64,000 bases of DNA. Source: Pseudomonadota bacterium. Its GTDB lineage: Bacteria > Pseudomonadota > Alphaproteobacteria > Micropepsales > Micropepsaceae. Location of the stretch: positions 310,001-374,000 of the forward strand of contig JAFEEQ010000003.1 of NCBI GenBank assembly GCA_018241025.1, in the 5' to 3' direction. The notes under the pieces are model-generated. The model did not search any database, was not told the DNA's origin, and saw nothing but the letters and a program-made list of their open reading frames with translations. The position numbers were made by a program, and so were the translations under genes. Shown here piece by piece: positions 46,647 through 56,107 of the stretch (position 1 is the stretch's first letter; the number at the start of each line of letters is the position of its first letter).

Positions 46647-47348
46647 ATGGAACCGGACTTCATCGAGCAGTTCACCGACGCACTTTCGCCTGCCGATTGC
46701 GCGGCGCTGATCGCGCGCTTCGAGCGCGACGGGCGGGCGGAACCGGGCGCGACGGGCAGCGGCGTCCATACCGAGCTGAAAGACAGCTGGGACATCACGA
46801 TCTCGAACCTCCCGGAGTGGAAGGATGCCGAGGCGCAACTCAACAACGCCATGCTGCGCGGGCTCGTGCTCTATGTGCGCAAATATCCCTTTGCGGTGCT
46901 GGCGCCCTATCTCACGCGGCGGGTCGATCCGGGGACCGGGCAGCTGTCGGTCATCGATCCCGCGACGCTGACGGCGATGAACGACCGCGAGCTTGCCGGC
47001 GTGATCTCGCAGCTGTTCCGGCCGGGGTCGATCAACATCCAGAAATACCTCGCCGGCGTCGGCGGCTATCCGCACTGGCATTGCGAGGTTTATCCGGTGC
47101 CGGGCGATACCGAGTCGCTGCACCGCGCATTGCTCTGGACGCTCTATCTCAACGACGATTTCGAAGCCGGCGAGACCGAGTTCTTCCACCAGCGCATGGT
47201 GGTGAAGCCGAAGACCGGATCGATCCTGATCGCGCCGGCGGGCTTCACCCACACCCATCGCGGCAACCGGCCGGTGGGCGGCAACAAGTACATCGCGACG
47301 TCGTGGATCCTGATGCAGAAGGCGGAAACGCTCTACGGCCAGCGCTAG
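46647..47348 (+). CDS. 2-oxoglutarate/Fe(II) oxygenase (prolyl-4-hydroxylase-like fold)
   Basis: A 233-residue protein with QKYLAGVGGYPHWHCEVYP placing His145 and Glu147 as metal ligands, YLNDDFEAGETEFF in the middle, and a distal histidine in FTHTHRGNRPVGGNKY. The order matches the 2OG-FeII family typified by prolyl hydroxylases. Substrate unknown. Its end overlaps the convergent VOC gene by 4 bases. Confidence 0.82.
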   Translation: MEPDFIEQFTDALSPADCAALIARFERDGRAEPGATGSGVHTELKDSWDITISNLPEWKDAEAQLNNAMLRGLVLYVRKYPFAVLAPYLTRRVDPGTGQLSVIDPATLTAMNDRELAGVISQLFRPGSINIQKYLAGVGGYPHWHCEVYPVPGDTESLHRALLWTLYLNDDFEAGETEFFHQRMVVKPKTGSILIAPAGFTHTHRGNRPVGGNKYIATSWILMQKAETLYGQR

Positions 47349-47704
47349 GGTGCGCGCTCCATCAACTCCAGCACATTGCCGAAGGGATCGCGGAAGGCGG
47401 CGTAGCGGCCGAACTCGCCCTGTGCGGGCACGTCATGCAGGAATGCGACACCGCGGGACCGGAGCGTCGCCATCGCGGCATCGAGGGACGCGACGGCGAA
47501 GACGAAGGTGGTCGATGCGGTCTCGCCATGGCGGACGGGCGGCGCCGGTTCGCGGCCCCGGAAGATCACCAGATCGGCACCGTCCTGCGCGAAGACGAGG
47601 CGCGACGGGGATTCGCTCTTCAGTGTGAAGCCGAGCGTGTCGCGATAGAAATCGCGCGCCCGCGCGAGATCGGGCACGACGATCATGAGCATGGCGAGGC
47701 GCAT
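47345..47704 (-). CDS. VOC/glyoxalase-fold protein
   Basis: A 119-residue single VOC domain: MLMIVVPDLARARDFYRDTLGF, then TTFVFAVASLDAAMATLRSRG and YAAFRDPFGNVLELME. Related proteins are lyases, dioxygenases or antibiotic-binding proteins. It follows a 47-residue gene by 12 bases on the same strand. Confidence 0.82.
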   Translation of the reverse strand: MRLAMLMIVVPDLARARDFYRDTLGFTLKSESPSRLVFAQDGADLVIFRGREPAPPVRHGETASTTFVFAVASLDAAMATLRSRGVAFLHDVPAQGEFGRYAAFRDPFGNVLELMERAP

Positions 47705-47716
47705 CGGCGCCGGTCG

Positions 47717-47860
47717 TCAGGTCCAGTCCTTGCCCTTGTGCGGCTTGCGGACGAGCTGGGGCTCGACATAGGCGGGCGCCTTGCCGGCGACGGGGGCCGG
47801 CTTCTTGTCCGATTTGGGCTTCTTCTTTTCGCGATTGCTGCGCTGTTCGCGATTGGCCAT
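47717..47860 (-). CDS. 47-residue basic protein
   Basis: A short frame with an excellent ribosome site (AGGGAGG, 6 bases before ATG 47860). It is rich in Lys and Arg (ANREQRSNREKKKPKSDKK), has a Pro/Ala joint, and ends QLVRKPHKGKDWT. Probably a nucleic-acid- or ribosome-associated small protein; similar short proteins occur in alphaproteobacteria as far as I recall. Co-oriented with the VOC gene. Confidence 0.65.
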   Translation of the reverse strand: MANREQRSNREKKKPKSDKKPAPVAGKAPAYVEPQLVRKPHKGKDWT

Positions 47861-47931
47861 GACGGCCTCCCTAGGAAAGCCCGCCGACTGCACGCGATTC
47901 CCGGGCGGGAATCAAGCGGGATGCGGGGCTG

Positions 47932-47956
47932 CCATCCTTCGACAGGCTCAGGATGA
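47932..47956. repeat. Dispersed palindromic element, copy 3 (short CATCCTTCG...CAGGATGA type)
   Basis: CCATCCTTCGACAGG runs into CTCAGGATGA, giving a hairpin with arms CATCCT/AGGATG. Same family as 32412-32453. It lies just beyond the 3' end of ccoS and could act in 3' processing or termination of the cco transcript. Confidence 0.6.
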
Positions 47957-47973
47957 GGTGGGGGGAAGACTGT

Positions 47974-48123
47974 CTAGCGGTCGTTGTCGTCGGGCAGCAG
48001 GATGCGGTTGGCGTCGCCTTCGAGGTCGTCGTACTGGCCGCTGTTCATGGTCCAAACCAGGAGCGCCAGCATGCAGAGCCCCATCAGGAAGGCCGAGGCG
48101 ATGATGAGGGCCATGCCGTCCAT
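47974..48123 (-). CDS. ccoS: cbb3 oxidase maturation protein CcoS
   Basis: A 49-residue single-TM protein (ALIIASAFLMGLCMLALLVW) with the CcoS ending SGQYDDLEGDANRILLPDD. CcoS is needed to insert cofactors in CcoN. Its ATG overlaps the stop of ccoI (TGATG), the last step of the ccoNOQPGHIS chain. Confidence 0.92.
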   Translation of the reverse strand: MDGMALIIASAFLMGLCMLALLVWTMNSGQYDDLEGDANRILLPDDNDR

Positions 48124-50270
48124 CAGGACCTCGCCAGCCGGAGCGCGTTGAGGGTGACGATCAGCGAAGAACCGGCCATCGCGCCGGCGGCGACCAGCGG
48201 ATTGACCAGACCGAGCGCGGCGACCGGCACGGCGGCGAGATTGTAGACCGCGGCGAAGGCGAAATTCTCGAGCACGAGGCGGCGCGCCTTGCGGGCGATG
48301 TCGATGGCCTCGACGATGGGCGCGATGCTGTCGCCGCGCAGCACGAGGTCCGACGCGCGCTGGCTGACATCGGCGGCGGTGCCGGGCGCGATCGAGACAT
48401 GGGCGAGGGCCAGCGCGCCGGCATCGTTGATGCCGTCGCCGACCATCAGGGTATGGTGGCCGTGCTTGCGGAGGTCTTCGAGGCGCGCGGCCTTCTCGGC
48501 CGGCCCGACATCGGCACGCCAGCGCGTGATGCCGGCCTCTTTCGCGATCGCCGCGGCGGGCTGGGCGTGGTCGCCGGTCAGCATCTCGACCGCGACGTTG
48601 CGCGGCGCAAAAGCGGCAATGGTGTCGCGGGTTTCGGGACGGATATGGTCGCGGAATTCGAGACGCAGCGGTGGCACGCCCTCCTTGCGGAACCAGAGCT
48701 CGCCGTGGCCGCCCGCGACGCCGCACCATTCGGCATTGCCGAGCCGGCAGCGGATGCCATCGACCTCCGCTTCGAGGCCGGAGCCCGGCACTTCGCGCAC
48801 GCCGGCCGCAACCGGCCCCGGTCCGGCGGCTTCGGCGAGGGCGCGCGAGAGAGGATGGCGGCTGGCACGGGCGAGGCGCGCGGCGCTTTCGAGCGTGGCG
48901 GGAAGAACGCGGGTGGCGAGCGCGGGAGCGCCCAGCGTCAGCGTACCGGTCTTGTCGAAGACCGCGGTGTCGATCTCGGCCAGGCGTTCGAGCGCGTCGC
49001 CGGATTTGACGAAGACACCTTTGGCGAAGAGCCGGCCGGTGGCGACGATCTGGACCGCGGGGACGGCGAGGCCGAGCGCGCAGGGACAGGTGATGATGAG
49101 GACGGCGATGGCATTGGTCATCGCGACCGGGAAGCCGGCGCCGACAAGAGCCCAGCCGGCGAAGACCGCGAGCGAGGCGATGGCCACGAAGGGGACGTAG
49201 GCCTTGGCGGCGCGATCGGCGAGGCGGACATAGACGCTGCGGGTCTGGCGCCCGGCTTCGAGCAGACGGGCGAGATCGGCAACCAGCGAGTCGTCCATCT
49301 TCGCGGTGACGCTAACGACGATGGGGCGGCCGAGATTGATGGTGCCGGCGCGCAGCACCTGGCCGGCGCTGACGCCGACCGGTTGGCTCTCGCCGGTGAC
49401 GAGCGAGACGTCGACCTCGGTCTCCTTGTCTTCGAGCGTGCCGTCGGTGGGCACGCGTTCGCCGCTGGCGAGCAGCACGCGGTCGCCGGGGACAAGCTCG
49501 CGGCCGGCGACGGTTTCGAGCGTGCCGTCCGGCCTGAAGCGGCGGGCGAGCGCGGACTGGAGCGTGACGAGATGGCGGGCGGCGCCCTGGGCCCGGTCGC
49601 GCAGCAGGTAATCGAGATAGCGGCCGACGAGGAGAACGAAGGCCAGCATGATGGTGGCGTCGAAATAGGTCTGAGCGGCGCCGCTCACCGTTTCCCAGAC
49701 GCTGAGCGCGAGCGCGAGCACGATAGCGGCGCTGATCGGCACATCCATGTTGGTCTGGCGTTTGGCAAGGGCGCGGCCGGCGGAGGCGAAGAACGGCTCG
49801 GACGCGAACAGCGTCAACGGGATGGCGACGAGGCCGGCGAGCCAGAAGAACAGCGTGCGATGCGCCGCGCTGATGTCGCCGTTGGAATACCAGATCGAAT
49901 CCGTCAGCCCGACGACGAAGACCATGCCGAAACCGGCGACGGCGAGGCAGCGCAGGAGATGGCGGCCTTCCTGGCTTTGCGCGTCGAGCACGCCGGCGGA
50001 ATCGAAGGGCGCGGCCTCGTAGCCGAGGGCGCGGACGCGGTCGATCACCACGCCCGGCTTCACCGCGTCGCGGTTCCAGACCACGTGCAGCTTGCCGGTG
50101 GAGAGGTTGAGGCGCGCATCATTGACGCCGCCGATCGCCTTCACGCCGCCCTCGATCTTGGCCATGCAGGCGGCGCAGCGCGCGCCGCGCACCGCGACAT
50201 CGAAGCTTTCGCTGCCGTCCTTCTCGCGATGGACGAAGGCGGCAAAATCCTCTGCGGCTACGGCACCCAT
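48123..50270 (-). CDS. ccoI: P1B-type copper-transporting ATPase for cbb3 assembly (CcoI/FixI)
   Basis: A 715-residue P-type ATPase: an N-terminal heavy-metal domain with CAAC (Cys32/Cys35), membrane CPC motif (IITCPCALGLA), phosphorylation site DKTGTLT and hinge GDGINDAGALA. It supplies copper to the CcoN active site. The first residues overlap the end of ccoH by 13 bases. The chain order ccoG-ccoH-ccoI-ccoS is as in rhizobial fixGHIS. Confidence 0.95.
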   Translation of the reverse strand: MGAVAAEDFAAFVHREKDGSESFDVAVRGARCAACMAKIEGGVKAIGGVNDARLNLSTGKLHVVWNRDAVKPGVVIDRVRALGYEAAPFDSAGVLDAQSQEGRHLLRCLAVAGFGMVFVVGLTDSIWYSNGDISAAHRTLFFWLAGLVAIPLTLFASEPFFASAGRALAKRQTNMDVPISAAIVLALALSVWETVSGAAQTYFDATIMLAFVLLVGRYLDYLLRDRAQGAARHLVTLQSALARRFRPDGTLETVAGRELVPGDRVLLASGERVPTDGTLEDKETEVDVSLVTGESQPVGVSAGQVLRAGTINLGRPIVVSVTAKMDDSLVADLARLLEAGRQTRSVYVRLADRAAKAYVPFVAIASLAVFAGWALVGAGFPVAMTNAIAVLIITCPCALGLAVPAVQIVATGRLFAKGVFVKSGDALERLAEIDTAVFDKTGTLTLGAPALATRVLPATLESAARLARASRHPLSRALAEAAGPGPVAAGVREVPGSGLEAEVDGIRCRLGNAEWCGVAGGHGELWFRKEGVPPLRLEFRDHIRPETRDTIAAFAPRNVAVEMLTGDHAQPAAAIAKEAGITRWRADVGPAEKAARLEDLRKHGHHTLMVGDGINDAGALALAHVSIAPGTAADVSQRASDLVLRGDSIAPIVEAIDIARKARRLVLENFAFAAVYNLAAVPVAALGLVNPLVAAGAMAGSSLIVTLNALRLARS

Positions 50271-50737
50271 AGTCTCGTGCTCGTCTCGAATGGCGCGTTC
50301 TTCGCGCCGCCATTGACGATAACGTCCCAGTAGCCCTTCTGGACCGGACCGGCATCGGCGCGATAGCGCCCGGGCGCAACCTCGGTGAGCTTGAGCGTGC
50401 GGTCGCGGTTTTCATCCGCGGGATGGCGCAGTTCCCCGCCGAGTTCCGCATCGGTTTCCGGCTTGCCGGATTTGCCTTTCAGGTCGACGACGACTGCGAC
50501 ATGGCCGCCGGCAACGCGTTCGGCATGGACGTCGGCGGTCCAGCCGAGCCGCGCCTGCTCGGCGCGGCGTTCCAGGGTGCGATTGTATTCGACGCCCTGG
50601 AGATAAGGCTTCTGCTCGTCCTCGCCGCGGAAGGTGTCGACCGCGATGAAGATGTAATAGGCGTTCACCGCGAAGATGCAGAGAAAGAAGCCGCCGAGCC
50701 ACAGCAGAACGCCGCGGCCGGTGAGCGGACGGATCAT
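50258..50737 (-). CDS. ccoH: cbb3 oxidase assembly protein CcoH/FixH
   Basis: A 159-residue protein with one N-terminal membrane segment (GVLLWLGGFFLCIFAVNAYYIFIAV) and a periplasmic beta domain ending YWDVIVNGG. FixH/CcoH stabilises the assembling oxidase. Its ATG overlaps the stop of ccoG (ATGA), and GGAGG lies just upstream. Confidence 0.93.
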   Translation of the reverse strand: MIRPLTGRGVLLWLGGFFLCIFAVNAYYIFIAVDTFRGEDEQKPYLQGVEYNRTLERRAEQARLGWTADVHAERVAGGHVAVVVDLKGKSGKPETDAELGGELRHPADENRDRTLKLTEVAPGRYRADAGPVQKGYWDVIVNGGAKNAPFETSTRLWVP

Positions 50738-52227
50738 GGGGCACCTCCCGAGACGAAGACGGCTTCGGACTCGATGCGCTCGCCGGTCTTCGGATCGGTG
50801 AGCACGAATTCGATATCGCGCGAGGCAGAGCCGAGATCGGGCTTTGCGACCGTGACAAGGATGCGCACGGCGCGAACTTTGTCGGCATCGACCGCGAGGC
50901 GCACCGGCAGGCGGACGACACCGATGCCGATGACGTTGACGCTTTTCGCCTTCAGGTCGTCGATGGAAAGATCGAAGCTGCGCGTGGCGATGGAACGGTT
51001 CATCAGCTTCAGCACGTAGCCATTGCGCACAGAGCCGTCGGCCAGCGTAACGAAATTCGGATTGCGGTCGCGCAACACGTCGAGGCCGATGGTGCTGCGG
51101 GTCGCCAAGCCAAACAGCATGACGACGGCGACGACGGCGAGGACCGAGGAATAGAGCACGGTACGGGCGCGGACGAAGTGGAAGCGCGCCGGTTCCTTCG
51201 CCGAACGGCGCAGGATGTTCGCGTCGGTGTCGTAGGCGATGAGGCCGCGCGGCTGGCCGATGCGGTCCATCACGTCGTCGCAGGCATCGATGCAGAGAGC
51301 GCAGTTGATGCATTCGAGCTGGTTGCCGTCGCGGATGTCGATGCCCATCGGGCAGGCGGCGACGCACTGGTTGCAGTCGATGCAGACGCCGCGGCCGTCC
51401 CAGCTGTCGCCCTTCTTGTGCGGGCCGCGCGGCTCGCCGCGGTCGGAGCGATAGGTGACGGCGAGCGTTTCCTTGTCGGTCATCGCCGCCTGGATGCGCG
51501 GCCAGGGGCACATATAGGTGCAGACCTGCTCGCGCATCATGCCGCCAAGCGAGTAGGTGGTGAAGGTCAGCGCCGCGATGGCGCCATAGGCGACGAAGGT
51601 CGCGTTGCCCGTGAAGAGGTCGTGTGCCAGCGTCGGCGCATCGGCGAAATAGAACACCCAGGCGCCGCCGGTGGCGATGGCGATCAGGAGCCAGACCGCG
51701 TGCTTCGAGACGCGCTTGGCGACTTTCGACGCCGTCCACGGTGCGGCGGCGAGGCGGATGCGGGCGCTGCGGTCGCCTTCGATCAGGTTCTCGACATGAA
51801 TGAAGAGGTCGGTCCACACCGTCTGGGGGCAAGCGTAGCCGCACCACAGACGGCCGAAGAGCGCGCTGACGAGGAAGATCGAGACCGCGGCGAGCACCAG
51901 CAGGCCGGTGATGTAGTAGACTTCCTGTGGCCAGATCTCGATGAAGAAGAAATAGAATCGCTCATGGGCGAGATCGACGAGCACCGCCTGGCTCGGCGCC
52001 GAGGGCCCGCGATCCCAACGGATCCAGGGCACGAGGTAGTAGATGCCGAGCAGGACGGCCATCACCGCCCATTTGATCCGGCGAAAGACGCCGTGGACGC
52101 GCTTCGGATAGATCGGGATGCGCGATTTGTAGAACGAGCGCTGGGTCGCGCTGTTGCTGGCGACGGCGTCGGATTTCTCGACGCCGTCGGCGGCATTGCG
52201 CATGGAGATGACCGTGTGAATGCTCAC
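50734..52227 (-). CDS. ccoG: cbb3 oxidase assembly ferredoxin-like membrane protein CcoG/FixG
   Basis: A 497-residue protein with about five membrane segments, the motif CGYACPQTVW, and two [4Fe-4S] clusters (CIDCNQCVAACPMGIDI, CINCALCIDACDDVM). A periplasmic Ig-like C-terminal domain follows. CcoG handles copper reduction for cbb3 assembly. It starts 11 bases after ccoP ends. Confidence 0.95.
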   Translation of the reverse strand: MSIHTVISMRNAADGVEKSDAVASNSATQRSFYKSRIPIYPKRVHGVFRRIKWAVMAVLLGIYYLVPWIRWDRGPSAPSQAVLVDLAHERFYFFFIEIWPQEVYYITGLLVLAAVSIFLVSALFGRLWCGYACPQTVWTDLFIHVENLIEGDRSARIRLAAAPWTASKVAKRVSKHAVWLLIAIATGGAWVFYFADAPTLAHDLFTGNATFVAYGAIAALTFTTYSLGGMMREQVCTYMCPWPRIQAAMTDKETLAVTYRSDRGEPRGPHKKGDSWDGRGVCIDCNQCVAACPMGIDIRDGNQLECINCALCIDACDDVMDRIGQPRGLIAYDTDANILRRSAKEPARFHFVRARTVLYSSVLAVVAVVMLFGLATRSTIGLDVLRDRNPNFVTLADGSVRNGYVLKLMNRSIATRSFDLSIDDLKAKSVNVIGIGVVRLPVRLAVDADKVRAVRILVTVAKPDLGSASRDIEFVLTDPKTGERIESEAVFVSGGAP

Positions 52228-52237
52228 GACGTGCTCG

Positions 52238-53104
52238 CTATTCTCCGCCGCCGAGACTGTGGACGTAGACGGCGAGCGACTTGATCGTCTCCGGCGACAG
52301 GCGGCCGCCCCAGGTCGGCATCACGCCGCCATGGCCGTTCCAGATCTGGTCGTGGATATCGGCGCGCTCCGGCCCGTAGAGCCAGTCGTTGTCGGTGAGG
52401 TTGGGCGCGCCCATGCTGCGGTCGCCCTTGCCGGCCGGGCCGTGGCACATCGCGCAATTGTCGGCGAAGAGCTTGGTCGCGCGGGCGACGGCGCGGGCAT
52501 CCGCCGGACGACCGGAGAGATGCACGACGTATTCGGTCAGGTCGTCGACCTGCGCCGGCTGGAGGATGCCGTCGCGGCCGAAGGCCGGCATCGCCGACTG
52601 GCGTGTCTCCGGCGAGGTCGAGCGCACGCCGACGGTGATGGTGTGCTGAATGTCCTCAAGCTTGCCGCCCCAGAGCCAGACGTCGTCGTTGAGATTGGGA
52701 TAGCCGTGGGCGCCCTGCCCGCCCGAGCCGTGGCAGGCGGCGCAGTTGTCACCGAACGCGGCGCGGCCTTCGGCCATGGCGAACTGAAGCAGGTCGGGGT
52801 TCGACTGAATCTGCTGCAGCGAGGCGTGGGCGAGCTCGGCCTCGCGGGTGTGGCGTGCGGTCTTGAGCGCATCGAGATCCGCGGCGACCTGGTCGCGCTG
52901 TGAAAAGTTCAGCACGCCATGGGTGTAGCCCGTGATCCCCGGCCAGGCAGGCATGACGATCCAGTAGCCCACCGCCCAGGCGATGCAGGCGAAGAAGATG
53001 CCGAGCCACCAGCGCGGCAAGGGCGTGTTGAGCTCCTTGATCCCGTCCCATTCATGGCCGGTGGTTTCGGTGCCGGTATGGCTGTCGATTTCCTTCTTCG
53101 ACAT
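52238..53104 (-). CDS. ccoP: cbb3 cytochrome oxidase subunit III, diheme cytochrome c
   Basis: A 288-residue protein with one membrane anchor (WWLGIFFACIAWAVGYWIVMP) and two c-type heme sites, CAACH and CAMCH, each with a downstream methionine (SAMPAFG, GVMPTWGG). It brings electrons to CcoO/CcoN. Its ATG overlaps the stop of ccoQ. Confidence 0.97.
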   Translation of the reverse strand: MSKKEIDSHTGTETTGHEWDGIKELNTPLPRWWLGIFFACIAWAVGYWIVMPAWPGITGYTHGVLNFSQRDQVAADLDALKTARHTREAELAHASLQQIQSNPDLLQFAMAEGRAAFGDNCAACHGSGGQGAHGYPNLNDDVWLWGGKLEDIQHTITVGVRSTSPETRQSAMPAFGRDGILQPAQVDDLTEYVVHLSGRPADARAVARATKLFADNCAMCHGPAGKGDRSMGAPNLTDNDWLYGPERADIHDQIWNGHGGVMPTWGGRLSPETIKSLAVYVHSLGGGE

Positions 53105-53271
53105 CAGATATCTCCGTCATCCTGCAGCGGCAGAGCGGCCGCTTCGCGGAAGCCCTTCTGGTTCGACGGCCACAGCGCATAGGCGATCGCGACGGCGAAC
53201 ATCAGGCTGAAGTAAACGACGCTCCAGCTCTGGCAGAAGGCGAGAACGGTTTCGTAATCGAGGCCTTCCAT
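53104..53271 (-). CDS. ccoQ: cbb3 oxidase small subunit CcoQ
   Basis: A 55-residue single-TM protein (SVVYFSLMFAVAIAYALWPS) followed by a short polar tail rich in Ala/Leu/Asp. Position between ccoO and ccoP and the overlap TGATG with ccoP identify it. CcoQ stabilises the complex. Confidence 0.93.
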   Translation of the reverse strand: MEGLDYETVLAFCQSWSVVYFSLMFAVAIAYALWPSNQKGFREAAALPLQDDGDI

Positions 53272-53274
53272 GGC

Positions 53275-54003
53275 TTATCTCCGGTTTCCGCCGGCGTCGG
53301 CGTGATAGGTCTTGAAGTCGACCAGCGTGCCGAGCATCTGCAGATAGGCGATCAGGGCGTCGGCTTCGGTGATCTCGTTCGGGTTGTCGTCGAAGTCGCG
53401 CGCGTCGGCCTTCGGGTAGCGCTTCTTGAAAGCGTCGACGCCGTCGGCATTCGGATCGGCCTGGGCTTTCAGGTCGGCGACGGCATTGGCGATGTCGGCG
53501 TCGGTGTAGGGCACGCCGGCCATGCGGTTGGCGCGCATGATCGCGTCGATGTCGTGATAGTCGAGCGGCTTCTTCGCCATGAAGGCATAGGGCGGCATCA
53601 CCGATTCCGGCACGACGGCGCGCGGGTCGTTGAGATGGGCGAGCTGCCACTGGTCGGAATACTTGCCGCCGACGCGGGCGAGATCCGGACCGGTGCGCTC
53701 CGAACCCCACTGGAACGGATGGTCGTACATGCTCTCGGCGGCGAGGCTGTAATGGCCGTAGCGCTCGACCTCGTCGCGCAGCGAGCGGATCATCTGGCTG
53801 TGGCAAACATAGCAGCCTTCGCGGATGTAGATGTCGCGGCCGGCGAGCTCGAGCGGCGTGTAGGGCCGCATGCCGTCGACCTTCTCGATCGTGCTGTTGA
53901 CCCAGAAGAGCGGCGCGATCTCGACGGCGCCGCCGATGGCGACGACGATCAGGATGCCGATCAGAAGCACCAGCGAGTTGCGTTCGAAGAAACCGTGATT
54001 CAT
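53275..54003 (-). CDS. ccoO: cbb3 cytochrome oxidase subunit II, monoheme cytochrome c
   Basis: A 242-residue protein with one N-terminal membrane anchor, the heme c motif CYVCHSQ and distal [11 protein letters not shown] 54003 overlaps the ccoN stop (TGATG); a GTG one codon earlier is possible. It carries electrons from CcoP to the binuclear centre. Confidence 0.97.
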   Translation of the reverse strand: MNHGFFERNSLVLLIGILIVVAIGGAVEIAPLFWVNSTIEKVDGMRPYTPLELAGRDIYIREGCYVCHSQMIRSLRDEVERYGHYSLAAESMYDHPFQWGSERTGPDLARVGGKYSDQWQLAHLNDPRAVVPESVMPPYAFMAKKPLDYHDIDAIMRANRMAGVPYTDADIANAVADLKAQADPNADGVDAFKKRYPKADARDFDDNPNEITEADALIAYLQMLGTLVDFKTYHADAGGNRR

Positions 54004-55652
54004 CACACCGCCTCCGCAGCGACGAGGTTGGCGGGCACCGCCGCCTCGGCCGGCGCATCCTTCACGGTGCGCCAGAGGTTGTAGGCCATGATCAGCACGC
54101 CGGTGAGGTACATCAGGCCGCCGAGCGCGCGGATGATGTAGTAGGGATGCATCGCCACGACGGTCTCGACGAAGGAATATTCGAGGAAGCCGAAGTCGTT
54201 ATAGGCGCGCCACATCAGGCCCTGCATGATGCCGGCGACCCACATCGAGGTGATGTAGAGAACGATGCCGAGGGTCGAAATCCAGAAGTGCCATTCGACC
54301 AGCGCGTTGGAGAACAGGGCCTTCTTCTTCCACAGCCACGGGACGAGGCAGTAGAGCGCGCCGAAGCTGACATAGCCGACCCAGCCCAGCGCGCCGGAAT
54401 GGACGTGGCCGATGGTCCAGTTGGTGTAGTGCGACAGCGCGTTGACCGTGCGCACGCTCATCACCGGACCTTCGAAGGTCGACATGCCGTAGAACGCGAC
54501 CGAGACGACGAGCATGCGGATAACGGGATCGGTGCGCAGCTTGTCCCAGGCGCCCGACAGCGTCATCAGGCCGTTGATCATGCCGCCCCAGCTCGGCATC
54601 CAGAGGATGACCGAGAAGGTCATGCCCAGCGTCTGCGCCCAGTCGGGCAGCGCGGTGTAGAGCAGATGGTGCGGGCCGGCCCAGATGTAGATGAAGATCA
54701 GGGTCCAGAAATGGACGATCGAAAGCCGGTAGGAATAGACCGGCCGCTCCGCCCGCTTGGGGATGAAGTAGTACATGATGCCGAGGAAGCCGGCGGTGAG
54801 GAAGAAGCCGACGGCATTATGGCCGTACCACCACTGAGTCAGTGCATCCTGCACGCCCGAGAACAGCGACACGCTCTTGGTTTCGAGCGGCGAGACCGGG
54901 ATCGAGAGGTTGTTGACGATGTGCAGCATCGCGATGGTGGCGATGAAGGCGAGGTAGAACCAGTTCGCCACATAGATATGCGGCTCCTTGCGCTTGATGA
55001 TCGTGCCGAGGAAGGTCAGCAGGTAGCCGACCCAGACGACGGTGAGCCACAGATCGGCGTACCACTCGGGCTCGGCATATTCACGGCCCTCGGTGACGCC
55101 GAGGAGATAGCCGGTGCCGGCGAGCACGATGAAGGTGTTGTAGCCCCAGAACACGAACCAGGGCAGCGAACCGCCGAAGAGGCGCGCGCGGCTGGTGCGC
55201 TGCACGACGTAGAACGAGGTCGCGATCAGGACGTTGCCGCCGAAGGCGAAGATCACCGCCGAGGTGTGCAGCGGGCGCATGCGGCCGAAATTCGTCCAGG
55301 CCCAGTCCGGAAAGTAGAACAAGTTCGGGAAGGAGAGCTGGAGCGCGATGATGAGGCCGACCAGCATGCCGGCGATGCCCCAGAACATCGAGGCGATCAC
55401 GCCGGCCTTCACGACGTTGTTGGCATAGCCCTCGCGCTCTTCGAGCGGGATGCCGCCGCCATAGGTCTTCAGATAGAAGGCGCCGATCGCGATCATGCAG
55501 GCGAGGAAAGTCCAGGCCTGGATCACCATCGCGGGATCGGGCGAGCGCGCCGCCTCGATCAGCGCGGCGAGTGCGCCGAGCGCCACGATCAGCGGCAGGA
55601 TGAAAAGATCGGCGCGCCAGGGCGCGGGGCTGGTGTTAGCGGCGGCAGTCAT
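54003..55652 (-). CDS. ccoN: cbb3 cytochrome oxidase catalytic subunit I
   Basis: A 549-residue protein with at least twelve membrane segments and the heme/CuB histidines visible in [27 protein letters not shown] and [11 protein letters not shown]. This oxidase has high oxygen affinity and is used in microaerobic growth. ATG 55652 is preferred; the frame to 55694 adds 14 Arg/Pro-rich residues. The start lies inside the end of a 42-codon ORF. Confidence 0.97.
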   Translation of the reverse strand: MTAAANTSPAPWRADLFILPLIVALGALAALIEAARSPDPAMVIQAWTFLACMIAIGAFYLKTYGGGIPLEEREGYANNVVKAGVIASMFWGIAGMLVGLIIALQLSFPNLFYFPDWAWTNFGRMRPLHTSAVIFAFGGNVLIATSFYVVQRTSRARLFGGSLPWFVFWGYNTFIVLAGTGYLLGVTEGREYAEPEWYADLWLTVVWVGYLLTFLGTIIKRKEPHIYVANWFYLAFIATIAMLHIVNNLSIPVSPLETKSVSLFSGVQDALTQWWYGHNAVGFFLTAGFLGIMYYFIPKRAERPVYSYRLSIVHFWTLIFIYIWAGPHHLLYTALPDWAQTLGMTFSVILWMPSWGGMINGLMTLSGAWDKLRTDPVIRMLVVSVAFYGMSTFEGPVMSVRTVNALSHYTNWTIGHVHSGALGWVGYVSFGALYCLVPWLWKKKALFSNALVEWHFWISTLGIVLYITSMWVAGIMQGLMWRAYNDFGFLEYSFVETVVAMHPYYIIRALGGLMYLTGVLIMAYNLWRTVKDAPAEAAVPANLVAAEAV

Positions 55653-55764
55653 CGCTGGTCTCGCTCTTGGCTTGCGGACGGGGCTGTTGCGCAAGGGCGC
55701 GGGCGGCGGCGCAGTAGGCCTCCCATCCGCTTTGCGGCGCGCTGTTGGTCTCTGTCTGGTTCAC
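55636..55764 (-). CDS. 42-residue ORF upstream of and overlapping ccoN, unknown
   Basis: A GTG at 55764 stands 4 bases after a very strong ribosome site (GGAGGGG). The frame encodes [20 protein letters not shown] then [21 protein letters not shown] and stops at TAA 55636, 17 bases inside ccoN. It has no membrane segment. Lying between the FNR box (55817-55830) and ccoN, it would be the first translated frame of the cco transcript. It may be a leader that couples or regulates ccoN translation, or an extra small factor. Confidence 0.6.
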   Translation of the reverse strand: MNQTETNSAPQSGWEAYCAAARALAQQPRPQAKSETSDDCRR

Positions 55765-55816
55765 GATTCCCCTCCGTCGTCGGGCGTGTTCATGGCCTTT
55801 TTCCGCAGTTGCTCAG

Positions 55817-55830
55817 TTGATCCGCATCAA
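55817..55830 (-). promoter_or_regulatory. FNR/FixK box of the cco operon
   Basis: TTGATccgcATCAA is a perfect match to the FNR/FixK consensus. Its centre is about 60 bases from the GTG at 55764, so a class II promoter (-41.5) would start transcription near 55782. CATGAA at 55794-55789 is a possible -10. Confidence 0.9.
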
Positions 55831-55851
55831 TGGTTCGTAGTTGTGCGTAGC

Positions 55852-56106
55852 TCAGCGGCCGGCGAGCTGTGCGGCGAAGGAACAGATCGGCCAGTTGCCG
55901 AGCTGTGCCGCGCGATCGAGCCCGTAGAGCGCCGGCAGAGCCGCGGCTGCGAGGATCAGCTCGGCCGCGAAAGCGCCGGCGAGCACGCCGCGGTGGCGCC
56001 GCGTCCAGCCGGCAAAAGCCGCCAGACGGGCGCCGCCGAAGCGGAGCGAACCGGCCCAGGCTCCAAGCTGTCCGAGCAGGACCGCGAAGAGCGAGCAGCA
56101 CAGCAT
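55852..56106 (-). CDS. Small membrane protein coupled to the OmpW gene
   Basis: An 84-residue protein with two hydrophobic segments (CCSLFAVLLGQLGAWAGSL and VLAGAFAAELILAAAALPALYGL) and Arg-rich connecting loops. ATG 56106 is one base after the ompW stop (TGAGATG). Unknown function; co-expression with OmpW points to low-oxygen growth. Confidence 0.6.
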   Translation of the reverse strand: MLCCSLFAVLLGQLGAWAGSLRFGGARLAAFAGWTRRHRGVLAGAFAAELILAAAALPALYGLDRAAQLGNWPICSFAAQLAGR

Positions 56107-56107
56107 C

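Noticed and set aside
54003..54006. GTG start of ccoO one codon upstream
   Set aside because: ATG 54003 overlaps the ccoN stop as TGATG, the coupling used throughout this operon.
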